64,000 nt of DNA, taken from assembly GCA_949358305.1 (NCBI GenBank), contig OX442314.1, positions 55,003,369 through 55,067,368 on the forward strand. The letters run 5' to 3'. This DNA comes from Strigamia acuminata. Taxonomy: Eukaryota; Arthropoda; Chilopoda; Geophilomorpha; Linotaeniidae. Positions 29,959 to 41,114 of the stretch are shown here, piece by piece. Below the pieces are notes generated by a model. That model was not told the DNA's origin, did not search any database, and saw nothing but the letters and a program-made list of their open reading frames with translations. The first letter of the stretch is position 1. Every line of letters begins with the position of its first letter. The position numbers were made by a program, and so were the translations under genes.

Positions 29959-30152
29959 TTTAGGATCTCATAAAAAGTTTTATGATCTCATAAAAAAGTT
30001 TTATGAGATCATAAAAAAGTCTTATGAGATCATAAATCTTTTTATGAGATCATAAAACTTTTTATGAGATCATAAAACTATTTTATGAGATCATAAAACT
30101 TTTTTATGAGATCATAAAACTTTTTTATGATCTTATAAGATCATTAAAAAGT
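29959..30152. repeat. Tandem near-palindromic TTTTATGAGATCATAAAA array
   Basis: About nine units of roughly 22-25 bp consist of a TTATGAGATCATAA core joined by AAAACTTTTT linkers. The first two units are in the opposite orientation (TATGATCTCATAA). The whole block can fold into many alternative hairpins. Confidence 0.85.
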
Positions 30153-30418
30153 AATTAGAACACGCAATACATTTAGACTGAACACTGAATGTTCCAAATC
30201 AATAAGCGTCACCACAGTAACACAGTGAGAAAATAACCAACAAAATTGTTATTTCTACATATCATTCAGCCACGCAAACTTGTTTAGAAGGCCCTTCTTC
30301 GAAAATAAAACAAGTAAGCTTTGATTTGATGCTCCAACAAGAACAATAAACCTTGATACAATTCTGGTGCTGATCTTTTGGCGCACAACAAGATAAGGTA
30401 AGAGAAAATCACTGATTG

Positions 30419-30481
30419 CGAACCGGAAGATTCGCCACGATTTAGAAGTTCAATGTCCACTTGCAGTTGCTTCAATTTCAT
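30419..30481 (-). pseudogene. Detached PABPN1 coiled-coil segment
   Basis: Reading minus, KLKQLQVDIELLNRGESSGS matches the segment between coiled coil and RRM of both PABPN1-like genes. Only about 60 bases are present and the RRM does not follow. Confidence 0.65.
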
Positions 30482-30732
30482 AATTGTTCATAATTTTCCG
30501 ATTTGGATTGGGGAATATGGAAAAATATAGTCCTCGATTAGATGTGATTAAAAATTAGTTTTGAGAGACACAAAAATGACACGACTTGATTGGTCAGTTG
30601 AAAATGTGAGACTGGTTTATTTTCCAATTTTCCAATTTTCCAATTTTGATGGCACTAGTTGGCTTGAATTTTAGATTTTGTGGTAATTTTGTGGATTTCT
30701 TTAGCAGTACTGGTACCGGCACAGGTACACAG

Positions 30733-31085
30733 TGTTAGATTGAGCAAATTGTTATTTAATCTTTAATTGCAAATTGTATTAATTATCCAAATTGTTTGTT
30801 GTCACGTGCTGATATAACTGATTGACATGATGTAGCGTGAGCATTATTACATGATTGATGTAACCAAGGGAAACTAGAGTTTAAAAACAGAACGATTTGA
30901 ACTTGTAAACAGTAATGACAGCGTAGAAAATCTTATCTAAGACAGTGCATAAAAATTACAAAATTAGTGTACAACAACACTATGTGAACGAATGGATCAG
31001 AGCAAATAAAATGGACTATTTTGTGCTGTGAAAAAGACGGACTTTTATTGACAATTGAAATCGAATTAAAACTACGGATTTAACA
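30733..31085 (+). repeat. 5' LTR
   Basis: 353 bp, starting TGTTAG and ending TTAACA. Carries an AATAAA-type signal (GCAAATAAAATGG) near its 3' part. Identical by eye to the 3' LTR. Confidence 0.95.
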
Positions 31086-31088
31086 CGC

Positions 31089-31100
31089 TGGCGACGAGCG
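31089..31100 (+). other. Candidate primer binding site
   Basis: TGGCGACGAGCG begins with the TGG expected opposite a tRNA CCA end, three bases after the LTR. I cannot assign the tRNA; the first bases would suit an arginine tRNA but the rest does not match one I know. Confidence 0.45.
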
Positions 31101-31236
31101 AAAAACGACATTCGAATTAGGGATCGAACCCATGGGCCAGAATAATCGACTTCATCGGTTGAGATATGTGTCTGTCGTTCGTATATTACGTTTAGTATTC
31201 GTAGCAGTAATTGCACTTTGTTTCGTAGCAATCAAT

Positions 31237-32236
31237 ATGACCGATCCCGCGAAATCGACATCATCAACGGCGCTGTCCACGGCGACACCAGTTTCGACCG
31301 CCGAATTAATTGCGGCGATTTCATCCCTAGTAAAGGCGCAAACCGACAAACCATCACACCTCCTGGGAACGATACTTCCCTTCACCGGGAAATCAGAAGA
31401 AGCATGGTTACAGTATGTACATCAATTTAAAGACTTTTGTGTTTTAAACCACGTGAAAGATTCGGAGCAGAAGCAGCTGTTAACGACGGTGATTGGTACG
31501 GAAGTTTATGGTTTGTTGAGGGACTTGTTATATCCGGAAACGATAGAGAAAGCAACGTTGGACGGGGTCGTGACGAAACTAACAGAACATTACCAAGCTA
31601 TAACAAGACCTCATGTGCAAAAATATAAGCTAGCGGGTATACGACGGCAGCCCGGGGAATCAATAACGAAATTTGTTGCGGATTTGCGCGCACAGGCGCG
31701 ATTATGTAAATTCCCGGGAAAAGACACAAACGATGAGGCAATCCTCACCCAGTTTATAACGGGAATCAATAATGACAAGTTGCGGTTGCGTTTGCTCGAA
31801 GAGGAGACTTTAGACCTGGCAAAAGCGGTCAAGCTTGCCCTGGCAGCCGAAGCAGCGGTCCAGGGGCAGCTGGTCTACAAAAAACAAAAAGACTCTTCAT
31901 CGACTACGACACCACTTGATACAGACAAAACACAACTGGTAGGATTATCGGACGTCTACGGAATGGACGTTTCGGGATCAAGTTACACACCAACTAGCCA
32001 GGGCGGACGTCAATATGGAAATGTAGGGCGCGGAAGAGCACGTGGCCAACCATTTACACCTCGTTTAGGCAACATGACTGGACGCCCGACTACGACAATC
32101 ACCCAGTTGACCGGCAAGTGCAAACGATGCGGAGGAGATCATAAGAACTTACCTTGTCCGTTCCTCGACGCAAAGTGTTACCGGTGTGGTGGAATTGGAC
32201 ACCTGGCCAGGGTATGCATGCGAGCGGACCCAGGGC

Positions 32237-32268
<32 letters not shown>

Positions 32269-34179
32269 GAGCGCGGACAACGCCCCCGCGGAGAATTTTT
32301 ACCATTTAATCAGCGCCGAGTGCCTGTGAATTGGGTAAACGAATTAAGTAACGGGGATTTATCGCAACAACAGCAGCAACCGTATCAGCGGCAACTACGA
32401 TATGTGACGCAGCAATCGATGCAACAGTCGCAACAACAGCCACAACAACAACAGTTTCTTCAGCAGTCACCGGTGGATCAAGCAACTGGTGGTTTTCAGG
32501 GCCAAACACGCCAGAACATCGATTATATTTGGGATCAACGCCGACAGCAGCAGTTTCAACAACAACAGCAACAGCAACACGAACAACGATATCAACAGCA
32601 ACGGCAGTTTACACCGCAACAGGGCCAAGGAGCACAGCAACACCAAACGGACGACGATTACTACGTGTTTATGGTTTCAAGCGGGTTTTCACGGATACCG
32701 CCAATCGAGATCGATGTACGCCTGGATGGGCGGCCATTGAAATTTCAAATCGACACTGGGAGTGAACAGACTTTGATTACCTTTGGATCGTACCAGTCTT
32801 TATGGCCGGAAATTGAAACGGCACCGTCACTTAGACCAACGAATGAGGTATTGCGTACCTATACGGGGCACCGGGTGTTCGTGTATGGGCGAATAAATGT
32901 GATCTTGACGGACGATAAAATGGCCGTACCAGCCAACATACTCGTGGTTGAGGACGGTGGGCCAAATTTGATCGGGAGAAATATTTTGGACAGTCTAGGG
33001 CGGACGTGCGGACGAACGGCACACGTTGCGTCGCACGTAAACAAGATGGAGGACAACCCTGAGCAGCCAAGGAGTCTAGAGGAGTTGCTCCTCGAATACA
33101 ACGATATTTTTTTGCCCGGGTTGGGGCACTACAAGGGCCCACCCCTTCACCTCGAGGTTGACACCTCGGTGCCACCCAAATTTTTTAGACCGCGAGTGGT
33201 ACCGATGGCCTTGCGCAGCAAAGTGGAAGCGGCAATTCTGGATCTTCAACGACAAGGAATTCTTGTGCCAATCAAGTATAGTCGTTGGGCCACCCCTCTT
33301 GTTGTAGTACCGAAAAAGGACGGGGAGGTGCGTTTGTGTGGCGATTACCGCTCCACAATTAATCTTGCTCTTTACCCGCATCCGTACCCCCTGCCGAAGA
33401 TACCGGATATTTTGGCATCTATAGGTGACGCGGTACTGTTTTCAAAAATGGATTTACAGCAGGCTTACCAACAGCGGGAACTGGACGAGGAATCGTCATA
33501 CCTTGTGGCGGTCAACACACATATGGGACTATACCGTGTAACACGTATGCCTTTTGGAATTATTACAGCTGCCGGGGAATTCCAGCGAACAATAGAAGAG
33601 GAGTTTCGTGATATCCGGGAGGTTCGCCCATACCAGGATGACATGCTCCTGCCATCGAAGACAAAGGATCACCATTTGGTAACATTGCGTAAGGTGTTTC
33701 AGCGGTTTCGAGACATCGGAATGAGGTTGTGTAAGCCTAAATGCATATTCATGGCAGAGGCGGTGGATTTTTTGGGGTTCCGGGTCTCGAGAGCTGGCAT
33801 TGCGCCGTTTCAGGCGAAGATTTTGGCCATAACCGCAGCACCATCACCAACTAATATTCACGAATTACGAGCATTTTTGGGATTGATCACCTTTTACTCC
33901 ATGTTTTTGCCAAATATGGCTACAGTCCTCACCCCTCTTTATCAATTGTTGCAAAAAGGGATTGAGTGGACATGGAATGATGTACACCAGACGGCTTTTG
34001 CAAACATAAAGCGCGTTTTGGTATCACCGACTGTTTTGATGCCGTTTGACGCCAAACATCAGATTGTGTTGGCCGCCGACGCGTCCCCAGTGGGCGTTGG
34101 GGCAGTTTTGGCGCATCGTATCGGCGATCAAGAACGTCCAGTGGCTTATGCATCTAGAACTATGAGCCAAACTGAATGA
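31237..34179 (+). CDS. Gag-pro-RT-RNase H polyprotein, first part, ended by an in-frame UGA
   Basis: Gag probably starts at the ATG at 31,237 (MTDPAKSTSS). An in-frame ATG at 31,132 in good context would add a 35-residue hydrophobic leader starting MGQNNRL. After a helical capsid region come two zinc knuckles (CKRCGGDHKNLPC; CYRCGGIGHLARVC) and a long glutamine-rich spacer encoded mostly by CAA/CAG. Then protease FQIDTGSEQTLI, RT with FSKMDLQQAYQQ and active site YQDDML, and RNase H starting LAADASPVGVGAVL. The frame ends at 34,177-34,179 in TGA inside RNase H, where the family normally has Arg/Lys before NYSQ. Otherwise intact. Confidence 0.9.
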
Positions 34180-35898
34180 AACTATTCGCAGTTAGATCGA
34201 GAGGCATTATTGATAATATTTGGTGTAAAACGGTTTATTATGTATTTGCTGGGTCATTCATTTCTCATTATAACAGACCACAAGCCACTGTTGGGACTGT
34301 TTGGCCGCAAGAAGCCAATTCCGGAGGTGGTGCCGCTTCGGATGTTAAGGTGGATGCTGTTCCTAAGCTCCTTTGACTATATCATAGAATATCGGAGGGG
34401 AACAGAGCACCTGAACGCAGACGCACTCAGCAGGTTGCCGTTGCAGCAATCACTGGAATCACCACCGGAGGTAATCACCAGGAGGGAATTAATGTTTGTT
34501 ACTTTAGAAGACTCACCTATCACATGGGACGACATCAAGAGTGAATCTTGTGCAGATGTCAACATCTCCAGGGCAATCGGCATTCTGAGGAACAGAGAGC
34601 GGACGGGAACCATTGATGGGCAAACATCAAAACTAATTGCCATGGCGGACCAATTGACAATCGAAGATTGTGTTTTGCTGCGAGGGCACCGCGTGGTAAT
34701 GCCGAAGGCATTGCGTCAGCGCGCTCTCCAGCAATTACACATGGGCCACCCGGGGATCGTGGCGATGAAGAGGCTCGCCAGGATTGCCTACTGGTGGCCC
34801 AAGGTGGATGAAAACATCGAAGATTTCGTGCGGAGCTGCGTGCAGTGTCAACACGTTAGGGCATTACCCGTTAAAGCTCAGCCGGTTCCATGGCCGATAC
34901 CTGCCCGCCCGTGGAGTCGGATACACATGGACTTCGCCGACCTCGACCAGGAGAAGTTTTTGGTTTTGGTCGATGTATTCACCAACTGGATCGAGGTTGC
35001 GAGGATGACAACAACGACGGCCAGCGCTGTGATGGTGCAGGCAATGAGATGGTTTGCAATCTTTGGCTTACCGGACGTGGTGGTCACGGACAATGGACCA
35101 CCTTTTCGATCAGAGGAACTTCGACGTTTCTACGTAGCTAACGGCATTCATCAAAAGTTTTCACCGCCGTACCATGCTCAATCAAATGGTCCAGCGGAAC
35201 GCGCGGTTCAAACGTTTAAGAACGGAATGCGCAAGCTAAACATTGGTCAAACAACGCTCGGGATGGTCAAGTTCATGTTTCACCAACACAACACACCGTC
35301 AGCAGGAACTGGTCTAATGCCAGTTGAACTTATGTTTAATTGGAAGGTGAAAACCCATTTGACAGTGACCACTCCGAATTTTGCTAACACTTTGCAGATG
35401 ACCAAGCCGGGGAGAACACTGGAACAGGATGATTTAGTGTGGGTTTTGACACCACTAGGAAAGTGGGAGGAAGGTGTGATAATAGAGAAGCTAGGGAGCG
35501 TGCGATACCTGGTAAAATCAACAGTGACGGAACTTGAAAACATCAAGCACATCAACCACTTAAGAAGACGTTTTATCAGGCCTCAACCGGAGAACTTTCC
35601 AGTGGTGGTAACTAGAAATATCCCAACTAATATAGATATCTTACCAGCAGTACCGGTTGATGCATCGTTGGATGTTGCCCAAACTCTCAAACGTTTGGAT
35701 ACGCTGGCCACCAACATTGCCCAGCCGTTGGACGTGGTTGTGGATCAAGACGCGGCACAACCCGGCGAGCAAGACGGCTATGGCACTATGTGGAGTGATG
35801 GAGTTCGACGGTCAAGGAGGCACGTCGCAGCAAAGAGTTATCGACCATATCCAGCATCAACGACATCAGCGTGGCGTCGCGCGCGTAAAGGAAATTAA
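34180..35898 (+). CDS. RNase H end, connection and integrase, continuing in the same frame after the UGA
   Basis: Directly after the stop the same frame continues NYSQLDREALLIIFGVKRF, TDHKPLLGLFG and NADALSRLPL. The integrase follows: an HHCC zinc finger (LHMGHPGIVAMKR; CVQCQ), then the catalytic triad with Asp in HMDFADLD, Asp at 35,089 (VTDNGPPF) and Glu at 35,197 (GPAERAV), the usual D-35-E spacing. A chromodomain is not evident. The frame stays open to the stop at 35,896-35,898, 18 bases before the 3' LTR, so only the single UGA breaks pol. Confidence 0.9.
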   Translation, partial: NYSQLDREALLIIFGVKRFIMYLLGHSFLIITDHKPLLGLFGRKKPIPEVVPLRMLRWMLFLSSFDYIIEYRRGTEHLNADALSRLPLQQSLESPPEVITRRELMFVTLEDSPITWDDIKSESCADVNISRAIGILRNRERTGTIDGQTSKLIAMADQLTIEDCVLLRGHRVVMPKALRQRALQQLHMGHPGIVAMKRLARIAYWWPKVDENIEDFVRSCVQCQHVRALPVKAQPVPWPIPARPWSRIHMDFADLDQEKFLVLVDVFTNWIEVARMTTTTASAVMVQAMRWFAIFGLPDVVVTDNGPPFRSEELRRFYVANGIHQKFSPPYHAQSNGPAERAVQTFKNGMRKLNIGQTTLGMVKFMFHQHNTPSAGTGLMPVELMFNWKVKTHLTVTTPNFANTLQMTKPGRTLEQDDLVWVLTPLGKWEEGVIIEKLGSVRYLVKSTVTELENIKHINHLRRRFIRPQPENFPVVVTRNIPTNIDILPAVPVDASLDVAQTLKRLDTLATNIAQPLDVVVDQDAAQPGEQDGYGTMWSDGVRRSRRHVAAKSYRPYPASTTSAWRRARKGN

Positions 35899-35916
35899 GT
35901 AAATTTCCTGGGGAGA

Positions 35917-36269
35917 TGTTAGATTGAGCAAATTGTTATTTAATCTTTAATTGCAAATTGTATTAATTATCCAAATTGTTTGTTGTCACGTGCTGATATA
36001 ACTGATTGACATGATGTAGCGTGAGCATTATTACATGATTGATGTAACCAAGGGAAACTAGAGTTTAAAAACAGAACGATTTGAACTTGTAAACAGTAAT
36101 GACAGCGTAGAAAATCTTATCTAAGACAGTGCATAAAAATTACAAAATTAGTGTACAACAACACTATGTGAACGAATGGATCAGAGCAAATAAAATGGAC
36201 TATTTTGTGCTGTGAAAAAGACGGACTTTTATTGACAATTGAAATCGAATTAAAACTACGGATTTAACA
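35917..36269 (+). repeat. 3' LTR
   Basis: 353 bp, identical by eye to the 5' LTR, followed by the CACAG target duplication. Confidence 0.95.
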
Positions 36270-36341
36270 CACAGTACTTTTCAAAAAAATACCGCAATTT
36301 GGGACTGGTAACTGGTACCTTTTTTGGTACCATTATGGTAC

Positions 36342-36394
36342 TTTAGCTAAAGTAAAGTCGTATGGTACTACCATACGACTTTACTTTAGCTAAA
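36342..36394. repeat. 53-bp perfect palindrome with a 1-nt loop
   Basis: TTTAGCTAAAGTAAAGTCGT and the six following bases (36,342-36,367) are the exact reverse complement of 36,369-36,394, separated by one C. It sits in GGTACC-rich repeat sequence just right of the LTR element. Confidence 0.9.
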
Positions 36395-37284
36395 TCTAAA
36401 AAAATGTAGCAAAATCTCATAAAATCAAGCACAATCTCAGAAAATTTCACAAAATCAAGCAAAATCTCGTACTGGTACATCTGAAGAAATCCACAAAAGT
36501 ACCATTGAAGAGATTCAAAAAGTACCACAAAATTCAGGAATGACTAGTGCAATCAAACTTGGCGAATTCGGACAATAATTGATTAAAATTGCAAATATCT
36601 CGAGAACCTGTTGAGTAATTATAATATTATGCTATAAGTGTATGTGGCACCATCTGGTGTCCTTTTAGTTTTCTTTGTGTGTGTTTATTTATTGTTACGT
36701 CATTCATGTTAAAGATGGCGGCTATTTGTGAGGATGAATAAATGCTGTCTGTGAAATGTTTCCTCCAAGTCTTTCCTGTTTATTTCCTGGGTTTCCAGCG
36801 CATGAATCTTCAATAACAACAGAACCAATGCTCGAATCGTCAAAAACTAAACACCAAACGAACGAGCGGAAAAAACTGCACTAGAAACAACACTGCCCTC
36901 AGCTAATGATTAATGTACATTTAATTTTGTGCGTAAATACATTTTTTTGAGTCACCCTTCGTAACCCTTCTTGTGTATTGTCGGGCCGCTTTTATGTGGG
37001 CCACCCGGTATAAGGAAGAAGGGATTAAAACAGAACACCAAAATCCCCCTCAAATGAGGAGGGGTCACTCTAACAGCAAAGACCACACAAACTCAAATTG
37101 TAAACAAATGTGAACTAAATGTTGAAATATAATTAGACAAAACACTAAAATTATGTAATTGAAAGCACAGAAAATTATCTAAGAAAAAACCCTAAATGAT
37201 ATGATTAAAAAACAAATAGAATAAAATTGATTATATAAATTGAACATATAAAATAAAACTGATCAATTCAGTTTTAACAATAAT
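36395..37284. other. No gene seen
   Basis: Contains AAAATCTCA/AAAATCAAGC short repeats up to 36,470, then AT-rich intergenic DNA. Nothing further supported. Confidence 0.35.
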
Positions 37285-37835
37285 ATCCCACTATCTATTG
37301 ATGGTTTTCCTTAACGTTTAATGTTCGTTTACGAATTTGCCTCATCTAGACAGATAAACAATGAAAAGCAAATGATTTTATATTGTTTGTAAGATGCAGT
37401 CAAGCCTCCCTTGCAGCATAAGGGGTTTTCTGGACGTTTCAGTAATTTGTATTGCTCGTATCATATTTCGTTTCGTTTTGTAGAACATGACTGCTCTCAC
37501 TGATGTACACAACTCAACTCCCTGATATTCCTGCACCACTCAATTCCCACTTTCTGATTACTTTTGTCTAAATTCAATTGGAAAAAGGAAAATAGAAAAA
37601 TGGCCAAATTTTTATTTTCCATTATTTGGACAATTTTTTTTTTTTAAATGAATTTTTTTTGGCAAATTTCTTTTTTTTTTAAAACAGAAAATAAGAACTG
37701 TAAACCATTTTGCTAGCTCAGTACACGGATTCAGTTTCAGAAACACTATCGCATGCAAACCCCCGAGTAAACTAGAACAACAGCAAGATTTCATTCTTTT
37801 AAAAACGGAAAATTCATACTTCTTGTGTTTGAAAA

Positions 37836-38743
37836 ATGAGGGTTGTAATGAGAAGGAATGCAGTTGCAGCTGCAGTAAAGTATAAAATTCGTAAAATTGT
37901 TCGACAACAAATGCCACGACTTTGGATGTTTGAGAAGTCATTTCCCGAATTACAAACGTTAATGGATCCCATGAAAAGCGCTGAAATCAAATTTCTTTGG
38001 AGTTTACTTCTAACGAGCTGCCTTGCACTCTGTTGCTATCAAACTGGGCAGAAAATCCAATATTTCTTTTCAAACCCCATCGCTACTGACGCGTATACGA
38101 GAGACGCAACCGAGATGTCATTCCCAGCTCTGAAAGTGTGCGCGTATGAAAACGAATACGTACGATATGCGTGGAAAAATATTTTACACTCAACACCAAA
38201 AACTGCGATGGAGTGTGAAAATATTCTGATGGATTTATTTGCAAATGAGAATGTCAACATGTCTGCATTATGGGATATTGATTTTCCTGTATTAAACAAA
38301 ACGGAATTTATTTCGGTAAGGAAATCTCGATTTATTTTGCCAACTAAAATGTAAAACACTACCAGACTTCTTACAGAAATCTACAGACAAACCAAATATT
38401 CAAATAAGCAAAAAATTGTCCACACATGGAACCTGCGCTGTGTTAACGGTTGGTAAGTTATGATCGACCATTAACTGCAATAAACTCCTACTAAGGAGTG
38501 ATTTGGTGTTTTCTAGAAAATATTACTGGTCAAAATTTATACGGCAAATTGAAAATGTGGTTCAATCGACCACAGTTCTGTCCCCTATCAAGCACCCTTT
38601 TCGTAAATACAATGACAAAAGCAAATTTCAAACACTAAAATTTATTAAATTTACAGATATCAAGCCCGATTCCAGGTAGAACTGATTTACAAATCAATTT
38701 GAATTCAAATGAAGTAATAAGAAGTAAATTTAGTTTACAAGAG
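37836..38743 (+). CDS. DEG/ENaC channel gene, exons 1-4 (first subunit, N-terminal half)
   Basis: Degenerin/ENaC subunits are sodium-channel proteins with two membrane passes. Exon 1 (37,836-38,315) starts at ATG in MRVVMRRNAV. It holds the first transmembrane segment (IKFLWSLLLTSCLALCCYQT) and the family motif FPALKVCAYENEY. GTAAGG ends it in phase 0. Exon 2 (38,377-38,452) has STHGTCAVLTV, exon 3 (38,517-38,602) is an 86-bp exon starting ENITGQN, and exon 4 (38,657-38,743) reads GRTDLQINLNSNEV. All four have GT-AG borders and compatible phases (0, 1, 0, 0). The exon structure parallels the second unit downstream. An equivalent of the 41,940 exon was not found before 40,039. Confidence 0.75.
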
Positions 38744-39078
38744 GTACTTGCCATCACCATTTGATTAATTCCCCTACCGTCTTTCCCAAAGTGTTACATT
38801 ACATACATTTTATGAGTACAGTATGATATTTGTTAAAAGAAACAACCAAAACAAGTAAACATTTGTAATGCAGGGAAGCATTACATATTAGACTTCTAAA
38901 CCCCTTCTACACTTTTCTTCGATCATTTCGGTTAGTTTTTTGAAATATTTTTTTTTTGAAATGTTACATCCCCTCTCTCACCCAAACAACTTCCTGGGAC
39001 CCGTCCTATCTCCGGGCTGCAGAGCAGTCATGAACTAAGGATAACATGTTCAAAGTGTTTTGCCACCAATGGCGTGAA

Positions 39079-39827
39079 ACAGGGTGATTCAAAAGTCTGG
39101 AAACACCTTTTTTTCTTGAAAATGACCAAAGAAATATTAATTCTATTGATGTGGTCATATAAGAAGTGGATTGTGGGCTATCCAGTGGTAACCTTAAATT
39201 TGAGTCGCAAGGTCATATTCAAGGTCATTTACTTTCTAACTTTTAAACCGTTTAAGATACAGCAAAATTTCCAATTACAAAGTTGTAGTGCACCATCAAA
39301 TTACTACAATCCAACTTATCTTAGTCACCTTAAGTTTAAATGGTTTTTTTTTAAAAAAAAGGAAAACAAATCAGCAAATTGAAATATTTTATTCTTAAGG
39401 AAATAAAATAATTTAGGCATTAAAAAAAGACTGTGGTTTTTCTTGTTCACTTGCATAATAATGAAAATTTGAATGCATTTATTGAAGAAATTCAGTACTT
39501 GTGCAGTAGAAATTTAAGTTTTGCCACCATGGCTGGCTTTACTTCAGCTGATTTGTTTTCATTTTAAACTGAATACATTTAACTTAAGATGACGAAGATA
39601 AGTTGCATAGTATTAATTCGATGGTGTTCTACCACTTTATAATTGTAAATTTTGTTTTATTTTAAGCGGTTTAAAAGTTAGAAAGCGAATGACTTTGAAT
39701 TTAAGATCACCACTGGATGGCCCACCATCGACTACCTATATGACCACATCAATAGAATTGATATATCTTCACTCCTTCAGTCACTTCCAAGAAAAAATGG
39801 TGTTTCCAGACTTTTGAATCACCCTGT
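39079..39827. mobile_element. 749-bp foldback/mariner-type MITE in a DEG/ENaC intron
   Basis: Ends ACAGGGTGATTCAAAAGTCT and AGACTTTTGAATCACCCTGT are exact inverted repeats. Pairing continues inward, with mismatches, for most of the length (39,200-39,330 against 39,580-39,700), so nearly the whole element folds on itself. The right border has TA; the left TA is mutated. A truncated relative is at 9,755. Confidence 0.85.
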
Positions 39828-40038
39828 ATATAGCCACACTGCATTCTGGAATTCAAGTAAGATATATCCTTAGTTAGCAAGCAATGCATAACACGTGATT
39901 GTGGTCATCCAATCAGCACACAAATCCACAAATTAAAAGGAAATAACACAAATACGTATCCATGTAATCCTTGATTCACGGTACAGTGTATAGGGTAGAT
40001 TGCAAATCTTGATTATATTTTTACGTATGTAATTATAG

Positions 40039-40142
40039 TTTATATTTCTGAATACATCATCTAATCCATGCATTGACGAAAAGGATTTTATAAAATGTCA
40101 CGAGAAATGCCTTCAAGATTTTTACAGGCAACAACCTTGTAG
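40039..40142 (+). CDS. DEG/ENaC first subunit, cysteine-rich exon
   Basis: 104 bp, acceptor ...AATTATAG, donor TGTAG|GTGAGG. It encodes NPCIDEKDFIKCHEKCLQDF followed by YRQQPC, the cysteine-rich part of the extracellular domain just before the second transmembrane region. Length and phase match the paralogous exon at 42,840-42,946. Confidence 0.75.
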
Positions 40143-40240
40143 GTGAGGGATCACTTTACACACAGGAATAATCATTTAAAATCAATTTGGAACAAACACA
40201 AATACAATAGTAATATAATTAAATATTATTGTTTATTCAG

Positions 40241-41057
40241 ATTGCCATTTATGAGTGGAAAGATGGGCGACACATGCAATACTTCCATTGGTACACAGAA
40301 GCTGTATAAAAGCATTCTTACTAAAAAGCAGAAAATAAACTCAGAATTAAAGTGCTTGTGCCACCGAATATGCACTCAAATAGAAGAGCTAAAATTCTAC
40401 TCATCTACTACATCAGATGCCTCGTTGATAGAACGCGAAAACGAAGCAGTATCAACTATTATTGAAGTCGTCGAAGAAAGATTTGCTTATGGATTTGTCA
40501 ATCTACTCATTGATGCAGCCGGAAACATTGGCCTTTACCTCGGGATGTCGATACTTTCAGTTTTGGATTTGATTACATTAATCATCAATTATCGAAAAAG
40601 TAAAGTCACATTATGGAACAATAGTAGAATTCACCTCAAAGTATGGCATTACCTGCAAAAGACTAAAGGCCATTTCTCATCCCTACTGAAAGAAAACGAG
40701 CCAATTCCTCGTAGGCGTATTCAAAACATATTGGAAAAGGTTGTTTATCTCGGCTGCACCTCTCTGTTTCTGGTCATGATCTATATCAAATTGATGACTT
40801 ACATGGCATATCCCATACGAGTAAATATTGCAGTCGCTGACGAAGCAAATGTAACCTTTCCAAACATAATAGCTTGTGCAATGACGGATCCAACAACCAT
40901 TAAATTAGAGAAGATGTATGCTGATGAAAATAATCTGAGTCAGAGTGATTGTCCCATTCACATGTTAAGCCTACTAGATCTAAAAGAAAAAAACCTCACA
41001 ATAGAAGAACTATGGGAGCAATCTTCTTCTTCAGAAGCTATAATCATAACTAATTTC
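40241..41057 (+). CDS. Fusion exon: end of DEG/ENaC subunit 1 joined to start of subunit 2
   Basis: One 817-bp open exon (acceptor TTATTCAG, donor TTC|GTAAGT, phase 0). It begins LPFMSGKMGDTCNTS and reaches the second transmembrane segment with the GxS selectivity-filter pattern (IGLYLGMSILSVLDLI). Instead of stopping, it continues through about 60 mostly polar residues into a new N-terminal region with another first transmembrane segment (LGCTSLFLVMIYIKLMTYM) and a second FPNIIACAM family motif. No stop codon and no obvious intron lie between. The gene therefore seems to encode two channel subunits in one chain. A missed splice site inside the exon would be the alternative. Confidence 0.75.
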
Positions 41058-41114
41058 GTAAGTAGGAATATGCAACTTACCAGATAGTCATCTTATGAAT
41101 GTTACCTTTTGCAG

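Larger units (their letters stand above)
30733..36269 (+). mobile_element. Full-length Ty3/gypsy LTR retrotransposon, Mag-like, very young
   Basis: Two 353-bp LTRs (TGTTAG...TTAACA) look identical base for base. They are flanked by a perfect 5-bp target duplication CACAG (30,728-30,732 and 36,270-36,274). A primer-site-like TGGCGACGAGCG lies 4 bases inside the 5' LTR, and a purine tract CCTGGGGAGA precedes the 3' LTR. Gag and pol lie in one frame with order gag, zinc knuckles, protease, RT, RNase H, integrase. Motif style (CYRCGGIGHLARVC; SQTE-NYSQLDREAL) suits the Mag lineage. It inserted into a GGTACC-rich repeat. Confidence 0.95.

Noticed and set aside
32099-32509. Valine/alanine-rich minus-strand ORFs opposite the gypsy Gag
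   Set aside because: They are complements of the CAA/CAG glutamine repeats and have no independent support.
34177-34179. Selenocysteine or programmed readthrough as the default explanation of the UGA
   Set aside because: No supporting downstream structure was evident, and a CGA to TGA transition explains it more simply; kept only as a testable alternative.
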